64,000 nt of DNA. It comes from Winogradskyella eckloniae (lineage in GTDB: Bacteria; Bacteroidota; Bacteroidia; Flavobacteriales; Flavobacteriaceae). Numbering within the stretch: the stretch's first letter is position 1; each line of letters begins with the position of its first letter. Both the position numbers and the translations under genes were made by a program. The notes below the pieces were generated by a model. The model was not told where the DNA came from. It saw nothing but the letters and a program-made list of their open reading frames with translations, and made no database searches. This document shows, piece after piece, positions 57,630-64,000 of the stretch. Location: positions 1 to 64,000 of the forward strand of contig NZ_JABRWP010000007.1 in the NCBI RefSeq assembly GCF_013249045.1. Direction: 5' to 3'.

Positions 57630-57899
57630 TTATTTTCTTAATCCTAATTCTTTCACTATTGCACGATATCTTAAGATATCCTTCTTAGTTAAATAGTCTA
57701 GTAAAGCACGACGCTTACCTACTAATTTTACTAATGAACGCTCTGTATTAAAATCTTTACGATTGTTTTTTAAGTGTTCCGTTAAGTGATTAATTCTTGC
57801 TGTAAATAAAGCAATTTGTCCTTCAGCAGATCCAGTATCGTTTTTTCCTTTACCGTGTTTTGCGAAGATTTCTTCTTTTGCGTCTTTTGTTAAATACAT
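57630..57899 (-). CDS. rpsO: 30S ribosomal protein S15
   Basis: An 89-aa ribosomal protein that binds 16S rRNA in the platform of the small subunit. It has the S15 signatures GSAEGQIALFTARINHLTEH and LVGKRRALLDYL. The start is the ATG at 57899 (MYLTKDAKEE); the frame stays open 19 codons further upstream, but that longer form runs through the promoter leader and is not the protein. Promoter motif TATATTTG lies about 55 bases upstream. Confidence 0.97.
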   Translation of the reverse strand: MYLTKDAKEEIFAKHGKGKNDTGSAEGQIALFTARINHLTEHLKNNRKDFNTERSLVKLVGKRRALLDYLTKKDILRYRAIVKELGLRK

Positions 57900-57953
57900 T
57901 CTAATATTATTGTAAATGATTGTTATGTACACGAAAGATTTTCTTTCGAGCGG

Positions 57954-57961
57954 CAAATATA
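57954..57961 (-). promoter_or_regulatory. -7 element of rpsO
   Basis: Minus-strand TATATTTG followed by CCGC is a perfect TAnnTTTG match, about 55 bases upstream of the S15 start codon. The leader contains GAAAGA and TCTTTC, which can pair. Confidence 0.7.
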
Positions 57962-58090
57962 CTATTTTTTTGTGATTTGGCTTTTTTTTTGTAACTTTTA
58001 ATAATAATATAATGCAGTTTATGATTTTTCCCAGTTAACCCTTATTAACTAATAACTTTCAATAAAGATTAATCCATTTAAACTTAATAA

Positions 58091-59200
58091 ATGAAAGTCT
58101 CAAGTCATCTAAGAAATTTCTCTAATGCCTACGAGGTATTAGAACGCACTTTTAATAATACCTACAATGGTATTGCTATCGTAAACCTTGATGGAAATTG
58201 GTTAAAAGTAAACGAAAGTGTCTGCGATATTTTTGGTTATACACGATGGGAATTATTTAACATGGACATCAATAATATTGTGTACGCTCAAGATCTTGGT
58301 GTTCATGAAGAAAAATTTGAAGAACTGATAAAAGGAAATATTGATAAATATCGTGTAAAACAACGTTATTTTCATAGAAATGGTTCTATTATTTGGATTT
58401 TAATTTATGTGTCTTTAGTCTATTTTAAAGAAGGACGTCCGCACATGATTTGGCAGTTCACTGATATTACTAAAAGACAAAGAAATCAGGATAAATTGAA
58501 ATTGATGCTCAGTGTTGCCGAAGAGCAAAATGATAGATTAAGGTCTTTTGCCAATATTGTGACGCATAACTTAAGATCGCACTCTGGGAATTTGTCACTG
58601 CTCACTGAGTTTTTAGAGGATGATAATGCAAAATTAACGACTAATGAAAATTTTCAATTATTGAAGATGGCCATTTCTAATTTGCAAGAAACTGTAGATC
58701 ATTTAACACAAGTGGCTAAAATTAGAGAGATTGAAGAGTCTAAAATGGCATCACTTAATCTTTATGATTATGCCGAAAAAGCGACTTATAATATTATTGC
58801 ATTAGCGCAAAATGCAGAAGCTACTATATATAATGAAATCGATGAAGACATTTGTATAAAAGGTAAGCCAGCCTATGTTGATAGTATAATTCTTAACTTT
58901 TTAACTAACGCTATTAAGTATAAGTCAGATAAAAGGTTGCCCATCATTGAGTTGAGTTCTACGATTGAAAATGATTATGTGGTGCTTAAAATAAAAGATA
59001 ATGGTCTTGGGATTGATTTAGAAAAATATGGTGATACACTTTTTCAAATGTATAAAACCTTCCACAACAATGAAGATGCTATTGGTATTGGACTTTTTAT
59101 TACCAAAAATCATATAGAATCTTTAGGTGGTCGCGTGGACGTTAGTAGCGAAGTAGACGTAGGAACAGAATTCTCAATATTTTTTAAAAAGGGTAATTAA
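58091..59200 (+). CDS. PAS-domain sensor histidine kinase
   Basis: A 369-aa protein without membrane segments, so a cytoplasmic sensor. Residues 15-130 are a PAS domain plus PAC (NGIAIVNLDGNWLKVN, DITKRQRNQDKL). Residues about 145-210 hold the dimerisation helix with H159 in FANIVTHNLRSHSGN, a variant H-box common in Bacteroidota. The ATPase domain (about 255-369) has NFLTNAIKY (N box), DNGLGIDL (G1) and GIGLFITK (G2). No response regulator is adjacent. Divergent from rpsO. Confidence 0.92.
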   Translation: MKVSSHLRNFSNAYEVLERTFNNTYNGIAIVNLDGNWLKVNESVCDIFGYTRWELFNMDINNIVYAQDLGVHEEKFEELIKGNIDKYRVKQRYFHRNGSIIWILIYVSLVYFKEGRPHMIWQFTDITKRQRNQDKLKLMLSVAEEQNDRLRSFANIVTHNLRSHSGNLSLLTEFLEDDNAKLTTNENFQLLKMAISNLQETVDHLTQVAKIREIEESKMASLNLYDYAEKATYNIIALAQNAEATIYNEIDEDICIKGKPAYVDSIILNFLTNAIKYKSDKRLPIIELSSTIENDYVVLKIKDNGLGIDLEKYGDTLFQMYKTFHNNEDAIGIGLFITKNHIESLGGRVDVSSEVDVGTEFSIFFKKGN

Positions 59201-59217
59201 GAATTAAATAAAATAAA

Positions 59218-59241
59218 AAAAGAGGTCTTTGGACCTCTTTT
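59218..59241. terminator. Bidirectional terminator between the histidine kinase and accD
   Basis: AGAGGTC (59221-59227) pairs with GACCTCT (59232-59238) around loop TTTG, extended by A-runs on the left and T-runs on the right. It can stop transcription from both converging genes. Confidence 0.88.
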
Positions 59242-59245
59242 TTAT

Positions 59246-60103
59246 TTATGCTCTTATGGGCTGATTTGTAATCAAATCTATATATAAGTTGATTTTATTT
59301 TTAAGATCTTTTCTATGCGAAATAAAATCTAAAAACCCATGTTCTAATAAAAATTCTGAAGTTTGAAACCCTTCAGGTAACTCTTTACCTGTGGTATCTC
59401 TAACAATTCTTGGTCCAGCAAACCCAATTAAAGCACCAGGTTCTGCAATATTAATATCTCCAAGCATGGCAAACGAAGCTGTTGTGCCTCCCGTTGTTGG
59501 GTCTGTACATAGTGAAATGTAAGGAATACCAGCATCTGCTAACTGTGCTAGTTTTACAGAGGTTTTTGCTAATTGCATTAAAGATAACGCAGCTTCCATC
59601 ATACGTGCTCCACCAGATTTACTGATAATCATAAAAGGCGTTTTCTTTTTTAAAGCGTATTCTGCTGCTCTTGCAATTTTTTCACCAACAACACTACCCA
59701 TTGAGCCTCCAATAAAACTAAAATCCATACATGCAATTACTAAATCTTTCCCGTTAGATTTACCAACAGCAGTACGTACAGCATCCTTTAGTTTTGTTTT
59801 TGCTTGAGCCGCTTTTAGACGGTCTGGATATTTTTTTGTGTCCTCAAATTTAAGAGGATCTTTAGATGTTAAATTTGGGTCTAGTTCTTTAAATTTATTA
59901 TCATCAAAAAGGATTTGAAAATACTCATTACTTCCAATTCTTACGTGATATCCATCTTCTGGGCTTACGTAAAAATTTTGTTCAAGTTCTTTAGTATCAA
60001 TAATTTTACCTGTAGGTGATTTGTACCAAAGTCCTTTAGGTGTGTCTTTTTTTTCTTCAGTTGAGGTATGTATACCTTTATCTTTTCTTTTAAACCAAGC
60101 CAT
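59246..60103 (-). CDS. accD: Acetyl-CoA carboxylase carboxyltransferase subunit beta
   Basis: A 285-aa subunit of acetyl-CoA carboxylase that with AccA moves the carboxyl group from biotin to acetyl-CoA for fatty acid synthesis. Crotonase-like core: [37 protein letters not shown] and [18 protein letters not shown]. The N-terminal zinc-ribbon region ([11 protein letters not shown], then YVSPEDGYH) keeps the spacing but has none of the four zinc cysteines. A near-ideal promoter lies at 60218-60248. Confidence 0.96.
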   Translation of the reverse strand: MAWFKRKDKGIHTSTEEKKDTPKGLWYKSPTGKIIDTKELEQNFYVSPEDGYHVRIGSNEYFQILFDDNKFKELDPNLTSKDPLKFEDTKKYPDRLKAAQAKTKLKDAVRTAVGKSNGKDLVIACMDFSFIGGSMGSVVGEKIARAAEYALKKKTPFMIISKSGGARMMEAALSLMQLAKTSVKLAQLADAGIPYISLCTDPTTGGTTASFAMLGDINIAEPGALIGFAGPRIVRDTTGKELPEGFQTSEFLLEHGFLDFISHRKDLKNKINLYIDLITNQPIRA

Positions 60104-60217
60104 ATTTAGGTTACGATTTTAATCCTTTGCCAATGCTTAGGATAGGTTTATGATAATAAGTTGGTTACTTAAAATCTAGTTGAATTAGTTAGTTGTAATT
60201 TGTTATTAAATAGCGTA

Positions 60218-60248
60218 CAAAATTACTATTTTAATAAATATAACTCAA
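60218..60248 (-). promoter_or_regulatory. Complete Bacteroidota promoter of accD
   Basis: Minus strand TTG (60248-60246), a 20-base spacer, then TAATTTTG (60225-60218) matches the -33/-7 consensus TTG-N(17-23)-TAnnTTTG. It is the best two-part match seen in the window. The accD leader would be about 105 bases. Confidence 0.72.
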
Positions 60249-60295
60249 AAAATGGACAAATTATATCGAATTTAGAGAATTATATATAAATAAAG

Positions 60296-60330
60296 ACCCA
60301 TTAAAACTCTGATTTTAAGTTCTAATGGGT
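60296..60330 (-). terminator. Terminator of fbaA
   Basis: ACCCATTAAAACT (60296-60308) pairs with AGTTCTAATGGGT (60318-60330) with one mismatch, and the minus strand continues with CTTTATTTAT. It lies 26 bases after the fbaA stop. Confidence 0.8.
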
Positions 60331-60355
60331 TTATTTTTTATTTTCTAAAATAAGA

Positions 60356-61423
60356 TTATAACGTATTGACGTTATTTAAATCTTCAAATGCTTTTTTAAG
60401 TCGTTCTACAAAAGCATCTTCTCCTTTTCGTAACCATACTCTAGGATCATAGTACTTTTTGTTTGGTACGTCATTACCATCTGGATTTCCTATTTGAGAT
60501 TGTAAATAATCTTTTTTGTCTTGTACATAGTCTCTAACACCACTTAAAAAGGCGTATTGCATATCTGTATCAATGTTCATCTTAATAACGCCGTAGCTTA
60601 TACCTTCTCTAATTTCTTCGACCGTAGAACCAGATCCACCATGAAAAACAAAATCTATATGATTATGTTCAACACCATATTTCTCTGTGATATAATCTTG
60701 TGAGTTTTTTAATATTTTTGGCGTTAATTTTACGTTTCCTGGTCGGTAAACACCATGTACGTTTCCAAATGCAGCTGCAATGGTAAATTGATCACCTACC
60801 TTACTTAACTCTTCATACGCATATGCCACTTCTTCTGGTTGTGTGTATAGTTTTGAAGCATCCACATCACTGTTATCTACACCATCTTCTTCACCACCTG
60901 TAATACCTAATTCAATTTCTAAGGTCATACCCATTTTGCTCATACGCTCAAGGTATTTTTTACAGATTTCTATGTTTTCTTCTAGTGGTTCTTCAGATAA
61001 ATCAATCATATGAGAACTATAAAGTGGTTTACCTGTTTCTTCAAAATGCTTTTCACTAGCATCTAGTAAACCGTCAATCCATGGTAACAACTTTTTGGCA
61101 CAATGATCTGTATGTAAAATTACAGGAACACCATAAGTTTCTGCCATTTGGTGAACGTGCTTAGCACCTGCAATTGCACCAGAAATAGCACCTATTTGAT
61201 TCTCGTTTCCTAATCCTTTTCCTGCATTAAATTGTGCACCTCCATTAGAAAATTGAATAATCACTGGTGCGTTTAAAGCTTTTGCTGTTTCTAAAACACC
61301 ATTAATAGAGTTAGAACCTATTACATTGACAGCAGGTAAGGCAAAGCCTTTCTTTTTTGCGTAATTGAAAATATTTTGAACTTCTTTACCTGTAGCAACA
61401 CCAGGTTTAATATTGTGACTCAT
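60356..61423 (-). CDS. fbaA: Class II fructose-bisphosphate aldolase
   Basis: A 355-aa zinc-dependent aldolase of glycolysis and gluconeogenesis that cleaves fructose-1,6-bisphosphate. It shows the zinc site VILHTDHCAKK, EIELGITGGEEDGVDN, AAFGNVHGVY, DFVFHGGSGST and NIDTDMQYAF motifs of the class II type A enzyme. Length is typical. A TATTTTTG promoter motif lies at 61450-61457. Confidence 0.97.
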   Translation of the reverse strand: MSHNIKPGVATGKEVQNIFNYAKKKGFALPAVNVIGSNSINGVLETAKALNAPVIIQFSNGGAQFNAGKGLGNENQIGAISGAIAGAKHVHQMAETYGVPVILHTDHCAKKLLPWIDGLLDASEKHFEETGKPLYSSHMIDLSEEPLEENIEICKKYLERMSKMGMTLEIELGITGGEEDGVDNSDVDASKLYTQPEEVAYAYEELSKVGDQFTIAAAFGNVHGVYRPGNVKLTPKILKNSQDYITEKYGVEHNHIDFVFHGGSGSTVEEIREGISYGVIKMNIDTDMQYAFLSGVRDYVQDKKDYLQSQIGNPDGNDVPNKKYYDPRVWLRKGEDAFVERLKKAFEDLNNVNTL

Positions 61424-61449
61424 AATTATTGAATTGAAAATTTAGTACT

Positions 61450-61457
61450 CAAAAATA
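61450..61457 (-). promoter_or_regulatory. -7 element of fbaA
   Basis: Minus-strand TATTTTTG matches TAnnTTTG and lies 27 bases upstream of the fbaA ATG. No -33 TTG at standard spacing. Confidence 0.6.
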
Positions 61458-61604
61458 CGTAAATTTTAAGAGTTTTTATACTTAGAAGTCGTTTAAAATA
61501 CCGAAATCGTTGTAGTAATGATTTCAAAAGATCGTAGTGTGTGCTTCAGTATTTTTAACCCAATTGAGCATATTGTTACCGTGCTTTCAAAAAATAAATA
61601 CCAC

Positions 61605-64000
61605 TTAAAAAGGGTAGTTAATCCCTATGTTGTATACGGCATTTGTGAAATTGTAGTTTCTAAACCAACGCTTGCTATCAGTTTGTGAAGGGTCATAGGT
61701 TTTAAATCCTGTGTCAAAACGAAGGACAAAGAAATCAAAATCGTATCGAATTCCGAAGCCAGAACCTACAGCAATATCTTTGAGATCTTTAAGGCTTGTA
61801 AAGGTTGCTGCGTCATCTTCAACATTATCTAAAACATTCCAAATATTACCTGCATCGATAAAAACAGCGCCTTGAAATGCACCAAATAAACTAAATCGTT
61901 GCTCTGCACTTAGGTGAATTTTAAAATTGGCTTCATTAAATTCGTTGGTAGATTGCGAGCTGCCAGGACCTAAATTGTATGCCGACCAAGCTCTATTATC
62001 ATTAGGACCACCTGCAAAGAAACTTTCGGCAAAAGGTATACTGTTAGAATTTCCGTAAGGAATGGCTATACCTGCATAACTACGAAAGGCGAGTACATTT
62101 TGTCTTCCTAAGTCTAAATATTTTACATAATCCACTTCGGTTTTTATGTATTGCGAAAACGCGACACCAAAAACTTCATAGTTGTTATCTTGATTTTTAT
62201 TGAGGCCTGAAAGGTCTGAAATAGTAGATAGTAAATTACCTGCTAATTCTACGCGCCATTTAAACACCGAAAAATCATTGTCGAATATATTTTTTCTTTT
62301 GTCTTTTTTGTAATCAAAACTCGTTGAAAAAATAAGGTTATCTTCTGTAAGTCGCTCTTTTCGTTCCTCGATATTTTGAACCGTTGAATAATCACTATCG
62401 CCTGGCTCTAAACTCGTATTGTTGCTCAATACATTTGCGATAAAAACGTCTGCAGGTTCGTATGGTGCAGATAAAGAACTGTCATATAAATCCTCGTCTT
62501 CTGTGATGTAACCAATATCTTCTGCTATAGATGTTAAGCTATTATACGAATTGGTATAAACCCCAAAATAATTACTGGTATTTAGATTTTTTACAAAATT
62601 AACATTAAATAAGTCGAGTTTGTTGGTTACGGTTTTAGACGGAAACCAGTTATAACTAAAAATACCAGATAGTGATTGTTTGTCTAAGCCTATATTTTGC
62701 TGACTGGTTGCGGACAGATTAATACTTGTACTTGGCGACATGTATTTCGGAATAATTTTATTGGTATTAAACGGACTAAAAATTCTAGGAATTGTTAATC
62801 TAATATTACCACCAAACTCATTAATATCAAAAAAAGCGGCTTCAGGATCGTTTCTGCTTTTAGAGGCTCCAATTGCTGCAATACCAGATATATCTAGAGT
62901 TTCTGCGCCTCTAAATACATTTCTGATTTTTAATCCTGTGCTAAATGAAAACCCAATGGTTTGGATATTACTCGTATTAATTTCAGGGTCAAAACTTAAG
63001 CTGTATTTCTTTTTAGGTTCTAGCCTTATATTGGCTGTAAGCGTAGAGTCGTCTTCATTTTCAATAAATTCTATATCAGGATATCTAAACATTTGTAGGT
63101 CGTTTAAGTACCGCTGTGTTCTGCTTCTGGCTAAATCACTATAAATTTCGCCTTTATTGATAAAAATAGCATCTGTTAATGCCTTTGCTCTATACCTTAG
63201 TTTTTCTTTACTATATAGATTGTATTTTTTATAATTAACTGTATCTGTTATAGCTTTAAATCTGTTATTAAAATTACTGTCCGTAAAAACATTGACTTCT
63301 CTTATTTTATATACTTTAAATGGTGTCACTGTTACAGAATCATTTCCTCTTATTATTCGATTAGCAATTTTAAGATCGGTTTGTACTTTGTGGTTGGTGT
63401 CAATGGTGTCTATTTCAAATCGTATATAATCTTGCCCAAAATGATAAAAACCAGAATTTCTAAGTAATGTGTTTATGCGTTCGCGTTCATTTTCATAATT
63501 CTGAGAATCGTATTGTTCTCCTGTTTTTAATAAACTGTTTCTAGCTATTCTAGCATAGATAGCTTCAATAGCAGGACTACTAATTATAGCGTTTACAGAG
63601 TCTAATATATAAGGTTTGTGTTTAACAACATTATAAGTGACTTGGGCTAACTTATTGCTGTCTTTTACGGTTTCAAACGTTACTTTATTATTAAACCAAC
63701 CCTTGCTATAGTAATATTTTCTAAGATTATTCGCCGTTTTTAATGTTTTGTCTTCATCATATATTACAGGCGCTTCACCAGTTCGTTTTAACCAAGCATT
63801 AAAATTTTTGCGCGAACTCATTAGTTTGTCAAATTGTTTTTTAGACAATAGTCCAATTTTACGCTTTACTTTTAAAGAATCACTTAATACATTAGCTTCT
63901 AATATAGAATCAATATTTGGTCTTGCGAGGTTGTAAATATGAAGTTTTAAAGGAAACCCGAAGAATTTACGCATTCCGGAGTTGGTTTTCTGTATAACGA
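61605..64000 (-). CDS. BamA/TamA-family outer membrane protein, 5' end cut by the window
   Basis: At least 797 codons of an Omp85-superfamily protein. POTRA-like segments lie in the N-terminal half, for example LKTANNLRKYYYSKGWFNNK. The C-terminal half is a beta-barrel with the surface antigen pattern (FFAGGPNDNRAWSAYNLGPG, FIDAGNIWNV, GIRYDFDFFVLRFD) and ends in Phe. An ATG occurs at 63974, but the frame stays open to the window edge (VIQKTNSG before it), and GFPLKLHIYNLARPN is usually internal in such proteins, so the true start is outside. Such proteins insert or translocate outer membrane proteins; TamA-like is more likely than the essential BamA. Confidence 0.9.
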   Translation of the reverse strand, partial: VIQKTNSGMRKFFGFPLKLHIYNLARPNIDSILEANVLSDSLKVKRKIGLLSKKQFDKLMSSRKNFNAWLKRTGEAPVIYDEDKTLKTANNLRKYYYSKGWFNNKVTFETVKDSNKLAQVTYNVVKHKPYILDSVNAIISSPAIEAIYARIARNSLLKTGEQYDSQNYENERERINTLLRNSGFYHFGQDYIRFEIDTIDTNHKVQTDLKIANRIIRGNDSVTVTPFKVYKIREVNVFTDSNFNNRFKAITDTVNYKKYNLYSKEKLRYRAKALTDAIFINKGEIYSDLARSRTQRYLNDLQMFRYPDIEFIENEDDSTLTANIRLEPKKKYSLSFDPEINTSNIQTIGFSFSTGLKIRNVFRGAETLDISGIAAIGASKSRNDPEAAFFDINEFGGNIRLTIPRIFSPFNTNKIIPKYMSPSTSINLSATSQQNIGLDKQSLSGIFSYNWFPSKTVTNKLDLFNVNFVKNLNTSNYFGVYTNSYNSLTSIAEDIGYITEDEDLYDSSLSAPYEPADVFIANVLSNNTSLEPGDSDYSTVQNIEERKERLTEDNLIFSTSFDYKKDKRKNIFDNDFSVFKWRVELAGNLLSTISDLSGLNKNQDNNYEVFGVAFSQYIKTEVDYVKYLDLGRQNVLAFRSYAGIAIPYGNSNSIPFAESFFAGGPNDNRAWSAYNLGPGSSQSTNEFNEANFKIHLSAEQRFSLFGAFQGAVFIDAGNIWNVLDNVEDDAATFTSLKDLKDIAVGSGFGIRYDFDFFVLRFDTGFKTYDPSQTDSKRWFRNYNFTNAVYNIGINYPF

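Noticed and set aside
57900..57956. Longer 108-codon form of S15
   Set aside because: The added 19 residues cover the leader and promoter; the conserved S15 N-terminus begins MYLTKDAK.
63974..64000. ATG at 63974 as the start of the BamA/TamA-family gene
   Set aside because: The frame stays open to the window edge and no signal peptide follows this ATG; the start must lie outside.
1..64000. Insertion sequences, integrases, att sites, tRNA or rRNA genes
   Set aside because: No transposase or integrase motifs, terminal inverted repeats with target duplications, or cloverleaf sequences were seen.

Overview
The window is AT-rich chromosomal DNA from a member of the Bacteroidota, most likely a marine Flavobacteriaceae. 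Four things support this. Three secreted proteins end in a type IX secretion (T9SS) type A sorting domain. Many promoters match the Bacteroidota -7 element TAnnTTTG. The RpoD is short (287 aa) and lacks region 1.1. AccD lacks the usual four zinc-ribbon cysteines. I saw no rRNA, tRNA, insertion sequence, prophage or CRISPR array.

Layout. (1) 1-640: the window edge, with a 54-aa secreted or membrane mini-protein and a doubtful partial ORF, both on the minus strand. (2) 640-10448, minus strand: three consecutive large secreted proteins that share a C-terminal module of about 465 residues ending in a T9SS sorting domain; this is a tandem paralogue family. (3) 10927-51478, plus strand: a surface-polysaccharide locus of about 40 kb. 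It opens with sulfate activation and PAP recycling (duplicated DUF2061 protein, cysC, cysD, cysN, cysQ). GDP-L-fucose genes (gmd, fcl) and dTDP-sugar genes (rfbB, rfbA, no rfbC or rfbD) follow. Next come a Wzx-type flippase, a sulfotransferase, a GT11 fucosyltransferase, a VioA-like aminotransferase and a PglD/VioB-like acyltransferase. After these is an acyl module (MaoC-SDR fusion, FkbH-like HAD protein, acyl carrier protein), then many glycosyltransferases, a deacetylase, an APH-fold kinase, wecB, a second sulfotransferase, a Wzy-like polymerase, UDP-xylose synthase and a WcaF-like acetyltransferase. It closes with a WecA-like initiating transferase, Wza-like and Wzc-like export proteins and a CBS protein. 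(4) 51498-64000, mostly minus strand: housekeeping genes (rpe, rpoD, a membrane GT2, pnp, rpsO, a PAS histidine kinase on plus, accD, fbaA and a BamA/TamA-family outer membrane protein cut by the window end).

How the genes work together. CysD/CysN make APS, CysC makes PAPS, two sulfotransferases could use PAPS, and CysQ would remove the PAP by-product. No APS/PAPS reductase or sulfite reductase gene lies in the locus, which suggests the activated sulfate goes to sulfation of the polysaccharide. Predicted sugar donors are GDP-fucose, dTDP-4-amino-4,6-dideoxyglucose (viosamine) and its N-acyl form, UDP-xylose and UDP-ManNAc. The ACP/FkbH/MaoC-SDR module probably builds an unusual acyl group that is put on a sugar, perhaps the viosamine amine. 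Assembly looks Wzx/Wzy-dependent with Wza/Wzc export. The product would be a fucosylated, sulfated and acylated exo- or capsular polysaccharide. This is inference from gene content; the structure is not known.
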